Shown: positions 1 to 7,458 of the stretch, in pieces
Numbering within the stretch: the stretch's first letter is position 1
How the letters are laid out: the number at the start of each line of letters is the position of its first letter
Source of the DNA: Gammaproteobacteria bacterium
Lineage (GTDB): Bacteria; Pseudomonadota; Gammaproteobacteria; Pseudomonadales; Pseudomonadaceae
Assembly (NCBI GenBank): GCA_903970465.1
Contig: CAJCIO010000189.1
Location: forward strand, 1-54,539
DNA: 54,539 bases
Direction of reading: 5' to 3'
Translations under genes and position numbers: made by a program
The notes under the pieces: model-generated
Seen by the model: the letters and a program-made list of their open reading frames with translations, nothing else
The model's database searches: none
Told to the model about the DNA's origin: nothing

Positions 1-1418
1 AGCCATCCATCCGGGAACACCACATCCAGGTGATTGCCTGCAGCGTGCAGCACGACTTCGGGCATTTCCTGGGTGCCGCGAATGTGGTGGAACAGGATGG
101 CGAAGCGCAGCAACACGCACAGACGGATCAGTTTGTCGCCGTTTTCGCCGAAGTCCGCGAACTTGTCCTTGGGGATGTTGCGCCGGTGTCCGCGTACCAG
201 CAGGGCGAGCATTTGCTGGTCTTCACGAGAGAAACCTGACAGGTCCGAGTGCTCGATGAGGTAGGCGCCGTGCTTGTGGTAGTGGTAGTGAGCGATATCC
301 AGGCCGATTTCGTGGACCTTGGCGGCCCAGCTCAGCAGATCCCGCCACATCTCGTCATCCAGGTCCCACGCCGTGGCGACCTGCTCCAGTGCGTGCAGGG
401 CCTTGCGTTCGACGCGTTCGGCCTGATCGAGGTCGACATGGTAGCGGTCCATTAGCGAGCTGAGGGTTCGCTCACGCACGTCTTCGTGATGATGACGGCC
501 CAGCAGGTCGTAGAGCACGCCCTCACGCAGGGCGCCTTCGCAGTGATCCATGCGCTGCAGGCTCAAGGCGTCGAAGATCGCTTCGAGGATCGCCAGGCCG
601 GCCGGGAAGATCGAACGGCGATCGGGCTTGATGCCATCGAAGTCGATTTTCTCGATGTCACCCAGCTTGAACAGCCTGCGCTTGAGCCACGCCAAGCCCT
701 CGGCATTGACTTCGCCGGAGCCCTGGCCATTGGCCTTGAGCGCCAGGCCGATCGCGCGCACGGTGCCCGAGGAGCCGATGGCTTCGTCCCAGCCGATGCG
801 ATGCAGGGCGTTTTCGATGCCCATGATCTCGAGGCGCGCAGCGGTGTAAGCCTGGGCATAGCGGGCCGGGGTAATCTTGCCATCCTTGAAATAGCGCTGG
901 GTGTAGCTCACGCAGCCCATCTGCAGGCTCTCGCGCAGCAGCGGCTCGAAGCGCTGGCCAATGATGAATTCGGTACTGCCGCCACCGATGTCGGCCACCA
1001 GGCGTTTGCCCGGGGTATCGGCGAGGGTGTGCGAGACGCCTAGATAGATCAGACGGGCCTCTTCGCGCCCGGAGATGACTTCGACCGGATGGCCGAGGAT
1101 GCCTTCGGCACGGCGTATGAACTCGCCACGGTTGCGCGCTTCACGCAGGGCATTGGTGCCGACGATACGCACGGCGCCCAAAGGCAGGCCATTGATCAAC
1201 TGGGCGAAACGCTTCAGGCAGTCGAGGCCGCGTTGCATCGATTCTTCGCTGAGCTGGCGCTCGTCGTCGATGCCCGCAGCCAGTTGGACCTTTTCGCCGA
1301 GGCGCTCGAGGATGCGGATTTCGCCGGAATCCGCCTTGGCCACCACCATGTGAAAGCTGTTGGAGCCCAGGTCGATAGCGGCGATCAAGGACAGGTGCTT
1401 GGCTTTACTGTGCGGCAT
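1..1418 (-). CDS. ppx: Exopolyphosphatase Ppx (partial, C-terminus beyond window)
   Basis: The enzyme releases terminal phosphate from polyphosphate and may also hydrolyse pppGpp; it is cytosolic. The reading frame starts at the ATG complementary to 1416-1418 (protein begins MPHSKAKHLSLIAAIDLGSNS) and runs off the left edge after about 472 codons, close to the roughly 500 usual for the family. The ASKHA-fold phosphate motif DLGSNSFHMVVA lies at about residues 16-27. The second glycine-rich loop (ADIGGGSTEF) lies near residue 140, and an HD-like C-terminal part is present (HEIGLDIAHYHYHKHGAYLI). The gene sits 79 nt downstream of the ABC ATPase gene on the same strand, so it may be read through from that operon. 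Confidence 0.93.
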   Translation of the reverse strand, partial: MPHSKAKHLSLIAAIDLGSNSFHMVVAKADSGEIRILERLGEKVQLAAGIDDERQLSEESMQRGLDCLKRFAQLINGLPLGAVRIVGTNALREARNRGEFIRRAEGILGHPVEVISGREEARLIYLGVSHTLADTPGKRLVADIGGGSTEFIIGQRFEPLLRESLQMGCVSYTQRYFKDGKITPARYAQAYTAARLEIMGIENALHRIGWDEAIGSSGTVRAIGLALKANGQGSGEVNAEGLAWLKRRLFKLGDIEKIDFDGIKPDRRSIFPAGLAILEAIFDALSLQRMDHCEGALREGVLYDLLGRHHHEDVRERTLSSLMDRYHVDLDQAERVERKALHALEQVATAWDLDDEMWRDLLSWAAKVHEIGLDIAHYHYHKHGAYLIEHSDLSGFSREDQQMLALLVRGHRRNIPKDKFADFGENGDKLIRLCVLLRFAILFHHIRGTQEMPEVVLHAAGNHLDVVFPDGW

Positions 1419-1497
1419 GGTCGGAAGGTCTCGGTCAATAACCCCGTCATCGTGCCACGATCCTACCTTGCCGCCAACGACTGTCCGTACCGTGTCT

Positions 1498-2223
1498 CTA
1501 TTGCTGGCCGATAAAGGCTGCCAGTTCGGGGGTTTGCGGGTTGGCGAAAAGAATCTTCGGGTCGCCTACTTCGTGGACCTTGCCCTGGTGCATGAACACC
1601 AGCTTGTCGCCCACTTCACGCGCGAAGCGCATCTCGTGGGTGACCATGATCAGGGTCATGCCTTCGGTGGCGAGCTGGCGCACCACGGCGAGCACTTCAT
1701 TGACCAGCTCCGGGTCCAGGGCCGAGGTGATTTCGTCACACAGCAACACCTTGGGCGACATCGCCAAGGCGCGGGCGATGGCGACACGTTGCTGCTGGCC
1801 GCCGGACAGGCGATCAGGGAAGGCGTCGAATTTTTCCGCCAGACCCACACGCTGAAGCATCTCCTTGGCCAGCTCGCGGGCCTTGGCCTTGGGCACCTTC
1901 TGCACCACCTGCGGGGCGAGCATGACGTTCTCGCCCACGCTCAGGTGAGGGAACAGGTTGAACTGCTGGAAGATCATCCCGACCTTCTGGCGCAAGGTGC
2001 GTAAATCGGCGCGGGCGGCGTCAAGGTATTCGCCATCGACCTCGATCACTCCGTCGTTGATCGACTCCAGGCCGTTAAGAGTGCGCAGCAAGGTGCTCTT
2101 GCCCGAGCCGCTACGGCCGATGATCGCCACCACCTGGCCTTCTTCGACGCTCAGGTCGATGCCCTTGAGCACGTGGTGGTCGCCGTAGTATTTGTGCAGG
2201 GCGGAAATTCTAAGCAGAGGCAT
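1498..2223 (-). CDS. Polar amino-acid ABC transporter ATP-binding protein
   Basis: This is the cytosolic ATPase subunit that powers uptake of a polar amino acid, in the GlnQ/ArtP/AatP-like family. The 241-residue protein has Walker A GRSGSGKST (36-44), the signature LSGGQQQR (139-146), Walker B LLCDEITSALD (about 160-170) and an H-loop in MVTHEM. I chose the ATG at 2223 because AAGGAGA stands 7 nt before it; a longer frame to 2292 would only read into the upstream permease gene. It overlaps the permease stop by 14 nt, which suggests translational coupling. It is the last gene of a four-gene importer operon. Substrate cannot be read from the ATPase itself. Confidence 0.93.
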   Translation of the reverse strand: MPLLRISALHKYYGDHHVLKGIDLSVEEGQVVAIIGRSGSGKSTLLRTLNGLESINDGVIEVDGEYLDAARADLRTLRQKVGMIFQQFNLFPHLSVGENVMLAPQVVQKVPKAKARELAKEMLQRVGLAEKFDAFPDRLSGGQQQRVAIARALAMSPKVLLCDEITSALDPELVNEVLAVVRQLATEGMTLIMVTHEMRFAREVGDKLVFMHQGKVHEVGDPKILFANPQTPELAAFIGQQ

Positions 2224-2857
2224 GCAGTCTCCTTTCCAGATAGCGCGCGCTGAGGGACAGGGGGTAGCAGATAATGAAATAGCCGACGGCAACCAGCCCG
2301 TAGACCAGGAAGGGTTCGAACGTGGCGTTGGCCAGCATGCCGCCGGTCTTGGTCAGCTCGGTGAAGCCGATGATCGAGGTCACTGCGGTACCTTTGACCA
2401 CTTGCACCGAGAAGCCCACGGTAGGCGCCACTGCGATGCGCAGTGCCTGAGGCAGCACCACGTAGCGCAGTTGTTCATAGCGGGTCATGGCCAGGCTCGC
2501 CGAAGCTTCCCATTGGCCGGTGTTGACCGACTCGACACAGCCGCGCCAGATCTCCGCCAGATAGGCGCTGGTGAACAGCGTCAAGGCCAGCGCAGCGGAC
2601 GCCCACGGCGATATGTCGATCCCCATCAGGCCGACGCCGAAGAACACCAGGAACAGCTGCATCAACAGCGGGGTGCCCTGGAACAGGTCGATGTAGGTGC
2701 GTGCCAGGTTGCGTCCCAGGCGGCTCTTGGAAATGCGTACCACCATCACCAGCAAGCCGATGACGCTGCCGCCGATAAAAGCCACCAGCGACAGTGCGAA
2801 GGTCCATTGCAGGCCGGTGAGCAGGTTGCGCACGATGTCCCACAGGGTGAAATCCAT
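2210..2857 (-). CDS. Amino-acid ABC transporter permease (second)
   Basis: This inner-membrane permease belongs to the HisM/HisQ/GltK family and pairs with the preceding permease to form the translocation channel. It has 215 residues starting MDFTLWDIVRNLLTG, with about five hydrophobic segments. The EAA loop that contacts the ATPase reads EASASLAMTRYEQLRYVVLPQALR. The start overlaps the stop of the upstream permease in a TGATG arrangement, so translation is probably coupled. A 390-codon open frame continues upstream in this frame, but that part lies inside the other permease gene and has no transporter features, so I did not use it. Confidence 0.92.
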   Translation of the reverse strand: MDFTLWDIVRNLLTGLQWTFALSLVAFIGGSVIGLLVMVVRISKSRLGRNLARTYIDLFQGTPLLMQLFLVFFGVGLMGIDISPWASAALALTLFTSAYLAEIWRGCVESVNTGQWEASASLAMTRYEQLRYVVLPQALRIAVAPTVGFSVQVVKGTAVTSIIGFTELTKTGGMLANATFEPFLVYGLVAVGYFIICYPLSLSARYLERRLHASA

Positions 2858-3522
2858 CAGCTGTTCCTCGCGATGAAGCGCCGACCGACCCAGTTCAGCA
2901 GGATGCGGATCAGCAAGGCCATGACCAGATAGATGACGGTGGTCAGCAGATACGTCTCGAAGGCGCGGAAGTTGCGCGACTGGATGAAGTTGGCGGCGAA
3001 GCTCAGCTCCTGGGTGGCGATCTGCGAGCAGACGGCCGAGCCAAGCATGACGATGATGATCTGGCTGGTGAGGGCCGGCCAGACCTTGCCCAGCGCCGGC
3101 AGCAGGACCACATGGCGGAAGGCCTCGGCTCGGCTCATTGCCAGCGCCGCAGCCGCCTCTAGCTGTCCACGCGGGACGGCCTGGATGCCGGCGCGGATGA
3201 TTTCGGTGCTGTAGGCGCCCAGGTTGATCACCATGGCCAGCACGGCGGCCTGCCATTCGGTAATGCGGATGCCCAGCGACGGCAGGCCGAAGAAGATGAA
3301 AAACAGCTGCACCAGGAACGGCGTATTGCGGATCAGCTCGACGTAGACACCGAAGATTGCTGAGAACGGCTTGATCTTCCACGCCCGCACCACGCCGCCG
3401 AGGATCCCCAGGCCAACCCCGAACAGCGTCCCGATTGCGGTCAGTTCAAGGGTGAACAGCGCACCACGCAACAGCTGATCGCTGTGCTGCAAGACCGGGG
3501 TGAAGTCGAATTTGTACGCCAT
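2857..3522 (-). CDS. Amino-acid ABC transporter permease (first)
   Basis: Inner-membrane permease of a polar amino-acid importer, 221 residues starting MAYKFDFTPVLQHSDQLL. It shows the TIGR01726-type organisation: an N-terminal segment (LLRGALFTLELTAIGTLFGVG), further hydrophobic helices, and an EAA loop (GQLEAAAALAMSRAEAFRHVVLLPAL). It lies 31 nt downstream of the binding-protein gene and overlaps the second permease by one base. Its sequence differs clearly from the second permease, so the channel is probably a heterodimer, as is usual for glutamate/aspartate or histidine-type importers. Confidence 0.92.
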   Translation of the reverse strand: MAYKFDFTPVLQHSDQLLRGALFTLELTAIGTLFGVGLGILGGVVRAWKIKPFSAIFGVYVELIRNTPFLVQLFFIFFGLPSLGIRITEWQAAVLAMVINLGAYSTEIIRAGIQAVPRGQLEAAAALAMSRAEAFRHVVLLPALGKVWPALTSQIIIVMLGSAVCSQIATQELSFAANFIQSRNFRAFETYLLTTVIYLVMALLIRILLNWVGRRFIARNS

Positions 3523-3553
3523 GGATGGCCCTCGTCAAGTCGCGGTCGGTCGA

Positions 3554-4360
3554 TCAGAGATCCGCAGGAAATGGCTGTTTGAGCCAGGTCTGGGAAATCT
3601 TGTCGAGGCTGCCGTCGGCCTTGGCTGCATTAAGGATTTCGTTGACGCGGGCCAGCAGTTCCGGCTCGTTCTTGTTCAGGCCAACGAAGGTTGGCGAATC
3701 CTTGAGCTTGATCTTCAAAGCAGGAATGCGCTTGGGATTGCGCTCGGTGATCGCCACCATGACCACGTTGCCACTGGCGATCAGGTCGGTCTGGCCGGCC
3801 AGGTAGGCCGCGATGGTCGAGTTGTTGTCTTCGAAGCGCTTGATGATCGGGCCGTCCGGGCCTTCAGGTGCAGCCTTGCTCAGCTCGATATCTTCGACGG
3901 CGCCGCGGGTGACGCTGATGGTCTTTCCCTTGAGGTCGGCGAGGGTCTTGATCGGCTCGTCGGGCGGGCCGAATACCGCCAAGTAAAACGGCGCATAAGG
4001 GCGGGAGAAGTCGATGACCTGCTCGCGTTCGGCGTTTTTGCCCAGGCTGGAAATCACCAGATCGACCTTGCCGGTCGTCAGATACGGAATGCGGTTGGTG
4101 CTGTTGACCGGGGTCAGTTCGAGCTTGACGCCCAGCTTGTCGGCGAGCAGCTGTGCGGTGTCGATGTCCAGGCCGCGGGGCTTCATGTCCGGTCCGACCG
4201 AACCGAATGGCGGGAAATCCTGGGGCACGGCGACCTTGAGGGTGCCGCGCTGGGTGATGTCCTGCAGGCCGTCGGCGTGGGCCGGCGCCTGGGCCAGCAT
4301 CAGGCTGGCGAACAACGCGCCGAGGAGGGTAGTGCAACGCTTGTACAGGCGGCTTTCCAT
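3554..4360 (-). CDS. Periplasmic amino-acid binding protein of ABC importer
   Basis: Solute-binding protein of family 3 (SBP_bac_3), 268 residues, which captures the amino acid in the periplasm. The ATG at 4360 begins a signal peptide (residues 1-29, with AHA before a D-G cleavage region), while the longer frame to 4423 adds a non-signal leader. Family features include GTLKVAVPQDFPPFG near the mature N-terminus, the LTPVNSTNRIPYLTTGKVDLVIS segment, and the hinge/ligand segment KGKTISVTRGAVEDIEL. It is the first gene of the importer operon. The ligand is not identifiable with certainty; an acidic or other polar amino acid is plausible. Confidence 0.9.
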   Translation of the reverse strand: MESRLYKRCTTLLGALFASLMLAQAPAHADGLQDITQRGTLKVAVPQDFPPFGSVGPDMKPRGLDIDTAQLLADKLGVKLELTPVNSTNRIPYLTTGKVDLVISSLGKNAEREQVIDFSRPYAPFYLAVFGPPDEPIKTLADLKGKTISVTRGAVEDIELSKAAPEGPDGPIIKRFEDNNSTIAAYLAGQTDLIASGNVVMVAITERNPKRIPALKIKLKDSPTFVGLNKNEPELLARVNEILNAAKADGSLDKISQTWLKQPFPADL

Positions 4361-4417
4361 GGGCGGAGCTCCGGGTGGCAAATAAAAGGCATCGCAAATA
4401 CGATCTGGTCTGGCGGT

Positions 4418-4434
4418 TTGCACAGCTCATGCCA
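4418..4434 (-). promoter_or_regulatory. Sigma-54-type -24/-12 promoter candidate for the ABC operon
   Basis: On the minus strand this reads TGGCATGAGCTGTGCAA. The invariant GG and GC pairs are exactly 10 nt apart, and the element deviates from TGGCAC-N5-TTGCA at two positions. It lies about 58 nt upstream of the binding-protein start, a reasonable distance. Amino-acid importers are often sigma-54-dependent in Pseudomonas (family knowledge). That this one is active is inference. Confidence 0.55.
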
Positions 4435-4483
4435 GATTGCCGAGGCAAGCCGTTACCTCTGTGTTTTCGAGGTGTTTGGTCTT

Positions 4484-4498
4484 ACTGGTCTGACCAGT
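4484..4498. promoter_or_regulatory. GntR/FadR-type operator palindrome
   Basis: ACTGGTCTGACCAGT is a perfect 15-nt palindrome around a central T and contains TGGTCTGACCA. This matches the TnGTnnnACnA pattern typical of FadR-subfamily regulators. It lies in the divergent region between the importer operon and the GntR gene. A half copy, CTGGTCTGG, lies exactly 80 bp away at 4405-4413, near the expected transcription start of the importer. Autoregulation and control of the importer by the neighbouring GntR protein are inferred. Confidence 0.6.
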
Positions 4499-4638
4499 GT
4501 AGTCACGTCGATAGGGTTTATCGCACCGTTTAAGAGCAATGAATTCGGGCGTTGAACCCTATCGGGGCATTGCTTGCAGTGTGGCGATAATAGTTTTAAA
4601 AGGGCTTTTTAAGCGCTCGCTCACCCTGCAGATAAGTG

Positions 4639-5343
4639 ATGAATTCGATCAGTCGCGCCGTCCCGGAAGTCGCCCTGTTGGGCATTCGCAGCCTTATTGC
4701 AGAGCATGGCTATGGGCCGGGAGACGTCCTGCCTTCCCAGCGTGATCTTGCACTGCAATTGGGCGTCAGCCGCGCATCGCTGCGTGAAGCGCTGTCATCG
4801 TTGAGCGCTTTGGGGGTGGTCAGCGTGCAGCCGGGCAAGGGTGTTTTTGTTCGGGCGCCGCTCGACAGCTCGCCCGCAGGAGAGGGGCTGAGCTGGCCCT
4901 TCGCAGCGCAGGCGGCGCCCGCGGAGATCTTCCAGCTGCGTTATGCCCTGGAGGGATTCGCCGCAGGCTTGGCGGCCGTGCTGCTCACTGCCGATGAACT
5001 CGATGCCTTGGAAGACAACGTGCACTCGATGCGCGAACAGTTGCGCAATGGCGATTTCGACGCTGCAGCGCAGCTGGATTTCGATTTTCATCGGCGCATT
5101 CTGGTCGCCAGCGGCAATCACGCCATGGCTGCGATTCTTACCGCGAGCGCTGATATCTTCCTCGAAAGCCAGAAACTGCCCTTCATTCGTACCGAGCGGG
5201 CCATGGAAACCTGGCAGGAGCATCGCAAGATTCTTCGAGCCCTGGCCCGCCATTCCTCGGCTTCGGCGCAGAAGACGATGCAAGAACATGTGCGCAGTGC
5301 TGCCCTTCGAACGGGCATCGCGTTCGTCACGCCGGGAGGTTGA
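4639..5343 (+). CDS. FadR-family (GntR/FCD) transcriptional regulator
   Basis: Cytosolic DNA-binding regulator with an N-terminal winged helix (GDVLPSQRDLALQLGVSRASLREALSSLSALGVVSVQPGKGVFV, about residues 27-70) and a C-terminal FCD ligand-binding domain (residues about 90-225; conserved LDFDFHRRILVASGNHAM). 234 residues from the ATG at 4639; an in-frame GTG three bases upstream is an alternative, and neither has a strong Shine-Dalgarno sequence. It is divergent from the amino-acid importer and shares with it the palindromic operator at 4484-4498, so it is probably the local regulator of that operon. The effector is probably a carboxylate or amino acid, which is unproven. Confidence 0.9.
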   Translation: MNSISRAVPEVALLGIRSLIAEHGYGPGDVLPSQRDLALQLGVSRASLREALSSLSALGVVSVQPGKGVFVRAPLDSSPAGEGLSWPFAAQAAPAEIFQLRYALEGFAAGLAAVLLTADELDALEDNVHSMREQLRNGDFDAAAQLDFDFHRRILVASGNHAMAAILTASADIFLESQKLPFIRTERAMETWQEHRKILRALARHSSASAQKTMQEHVRSAALRTGIAFVTPGG

Positions 5344-5454
5344 TTGCCTCACTAATGCAACCCCATAGCAATAAGCAATCGACAGTGACTTCCTGTAATA
5401 CAATGGTCCAGCTATGATGGTGCACGTTTTTAGCTTACGAACTGGAGATTTTCC

Positions 5455-5784
5455 ATGAGCAGCGACCTGATCAAGCACGTATCCGATGCCAGCTTCGAGG
5501 CTGAAGTACTCAAGGCCTCTGGCCCTGTACTGGTCGATTACTGGGCTGAGTGGTGCGGCCCTTGCAAGATGATTGCACCCGTACTGGACGAAATCGCCGG
5601 CACCTATCAAGGCAAGCTGACCATTGCCAAGCTCAACATCGACGAAAACCAGGAAACCCCGGCCAAGCACGGCGTGCGTGGAATCCCGACGCTGATGTTG
5701 TTCAAGGACGGTGAAGTCGCCGCCACCAAGGTGGGTGCACTGTCCAAGTCGCAACTGGCTGCATTCCTCGACGCCAACATCTGA
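5455..5784 (+). CDS. trxA: Thioredoxin
   Basis: Small cytosolic disulfide reductant of 109 residues. The active site WCGPCK has its cysteines at residues 34 and 37, the cis-proline is P78 in GIPT, and the length is typical of thioredoxin 1. A Shine-Dalgarno GGAG lies at 5443-5446, 8 nt before the ATG at 5455. It is followed by its own terminator at 5807-5829 and then by rho, an order common in pseudomonads. Confidence 0.97.
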   Translation: MSSDLIKHVSDASFEAEVLKASGPVLVDYWAEWCGPCKMIAPVLDEIAGTYQGKLTIAKLNIDENQETPAKHGVRGIPTLMLFKDGEVAATKVGALSKSQLAAFLDANI

Positions 5785-5806
5785 TTCGATGCTGTCGTTA
5801 TGAAGG

Positions 5807-5829
5807 CCCCGCTTATCGCGGGGTTTTTT
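5807..5829 (+). terminator. Intrinsic terminator of trxA
   Basis: Stem CCCCGC / GCGGGG with a 5-nt loop (TTATC), followed directly by six T residues. It lies 22 nt after the trxA stop codon. Confidence 0.9.
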
Positions 5830-5841
5830 GTGGGCGCCGAC

Positions 5842-5870
5842 TAGACGTCCATAAACTCAGGTGGTACATT
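5842..5870 (+). promoter_or_regulatory. Probable sigma-70 promoter of rho
   Basis: TAGACG (-35, 4 of 6 matches) and TACATT (-10, 4 of 6, preceded by TGG as an extended -10) are separated by 17 bp. This predicts an untranslated leader of roughly 145 nt before rho at 6024. That leader (about 5880-5960) is rich in C and T and poor in G. Confidence 0.5.
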
Positions 5871-6023
5871 CGGCCTCGCATTGGTTTCTCCTCTGCCCCC
5901 TGCAAGCCGTCGCCGACGCATTCCTACTCGAACAGTACGCGATCCTGTCGCCTTCTCTGCGGCGCGGCCTCATTAAGCCCAAAGCTTAATTTCTCCCTCC
6001 AAACATGATTACGTCATTCCCTT

Positions 6024-7283
6024 ATGAACCTGACTGAACTCAAGCAAAAGCCGATTACCGATCTGCTCGAAATGGCCGAACAGATGGGCATAGAAAATAT
6101 GGCCCGTTCGCGCAAGCAGGATGTGATTTTCTCCCTGTTGAAAAAACATGCCAAAAGCGGCGAGGAAATCTCCGGTGATGGCGTGCTGGAGATTCTCCAG
6201 GACGGCTTCGGCTTCCTGCGTTCGGCTGACGCTTCTTACCTTGCTGGCCCCGACGATATCTACGTCTCGCCCAGCCAGATTCGTCGCTTCAACCTGCGTA
6301 CCGGTGACACCATCGTTGGCAAGATCCGTCCTCCGAAGGAAGGTGAGCGCTACTTCGCTCTGTTGAAAGTCGACACGATCAACTTCGACCGCCCGGAAAA
6401 CGCGAAGAACAAGATCCTGTTCGAGAACCTCACGCCGCTGTTCCCGACCATCCGCATGAAGATGGAAGCCGGCAACGGTTCCACCGAAGACCTCACCGGT
6501 CGCGTGATCGACCTGTGCGCCCCGATCGGCAAGGGTCAGCGTGGTCTGATCGTCGCTCCGCCAAAAGCGGGCAAGACCATCATGCTGCAGAACATCGCTG
6601 CCAACATCACGCGCAACAACCCGGAAGTGCATCTGATCGTGCTGTTGATCGATGAGCGTCCAGAGGAAGTGACCGAGATGCAGCGCACTGTGCGCGGTGA
6701 AGTGGTTGCCTCGACCTTCGACGAGCCACCTACCCGTCACGTGCAAGTGGCCGAGATGGTCATCGAAAAGGCCAAGCGCCTGGTCGAGCACAAGAAAGAC
6801 GTGGTCATCCTGCTCGACTCCATCACGCGTCTGGCGCGTGCCTACAACACCGTGATCCCGAGCTCCGGCAAGGTGCTGACCGGTGGTGTCGATGCCCATG
6901 CGCTCGAGAAGCCAAAGCGCTTCTTTGGTGCCGCGCGTAACATCGAGGAAGGCGGTTCGCTGACCATCATCGCTACTGCGCTGGTCGAAACCGGCTCGAA
7001 GATGGATGAAGTGATCTACGAAGAGTTCAAGGGTACCGGCAACATGGAGCTGCCCCTGGACCGCAAGATCGCCGAGAAACGCGTTTTCCCGGCCATCAAC
7101 ATCAACCGTTCCGGCACACGCCGCGAAGAGTTGCTGACTGCCGACGACGAACTGCAGCGCATGTGGATCCTGCGCAAGCTGCTGCACCCGATGGACGAAG
7201 TCGCCGCCATCGAGTTCCTGATCGACAAGCTCAAGCAGACCAAGACCAACGACGAGTTCTTCTTGTCGATGAAGCGCAAGTAA
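6024..7283 (+). CDS. rho: Transcription termination factor Rho
   Basis: Hexameric RNA-dependent ATPase that terminates transcription. The 419-residue protein has the N-terminal Rho_N helix bundle (MNLTELKQKPITDLLEMAE) and a cold-shock-like RNA-binding fold with GFGFLR at 61-66. The ATPase core has Walker A APPKAGKT at 178-185 and Walker B VVILLDSITRLARAYN. Full length agrees with the family. It has its own promoter candidate and a strong terminator, so it is probably monocistronic. The long pyrimidine-rich leader is consistent with Rho-dependent autoregulation known in E. coli. Confidence 0.98.
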   Translation: MNLTELKQKPITDLLEMAEQMGIENMARSRKQDVIFSLLKKHAKSGEEISGDGVLEILQDGFGFLRSADASYLAGPDDIYVSPSQIRRFNLRTGDTIVGKIRPPKEGERYFALLKVDTINFDRPENAKNKILFENLTPLFPTIRMKMEAGNGSTEDLTGRVIDLCAPIGKGQRGLIVAPPKAGKTIMLQNIAANITRNNPEVHLIVLLIDERPEEVTEMQRTVRGEVVASTFDEPPTRHVQVAEMVIEKAKRLVEHKKDVVILLDSITRLARAYNTVIPSSGKVLTGGVDAHALEKPKRFFGAARNIEEGGSLTIIATALVETGSKMDEVIYEEFKGTGNMELPLDRKIAEKRVFPAININRSGTRREELLTADDELQRMWILRKLLHPMDEVAAIEFLIDKLKQTKTNDEFFLSMKRK

Positions 7284-7302
7284 GCGCGGTCTGTTCAAAA
7301 AA

Positions 7303-7327
7303 GGCGCCCTCACCGGGCGCCTTTTTT
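7303..7327 (+). terminator. Intrinsic terminator of rho
   Basis: Stem GGCGCCC / GGGCGCC with loop TCACC, an A-run before it and six T residues after it, 20 nt downstream of the rho stop codon. Confidence 0.92.
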
Positions 7328-7337
7328 ATTGTCGAAC

Positions 7338-7391
7338 GCCTGTGGGACCAAAGCTTGCTCGCGAAAGCGGTTTCAGTTCTATCGCACAGGC
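7338..7391. repeat. REP-like inverted repeat downstream of rho
   Basis: GCCTGTG (7338-7344) and CACAGGC (7385-7391) enclose GGGACCAAAGCTTGCTCGCG, a degenerate form of the REP core seen elsewhere in the window. It is weaker than the other copies. Confidence 0.5.
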
Positions 7392-7458
7392 ATGTCGAGA
7401 TGCGAGCCTGAGCCTAAGCAGGTACGATACCTGTCTAATTTTTCAAGTGGCATCTTTA

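Noticed and set aside
2210..3382. 390-codon frame covering both permease genes
   Set aside because: The N-terminal half (to about 2857) is the out-of-frame translation of the first permease. Only the part from MDFTL at 2857 is coding.
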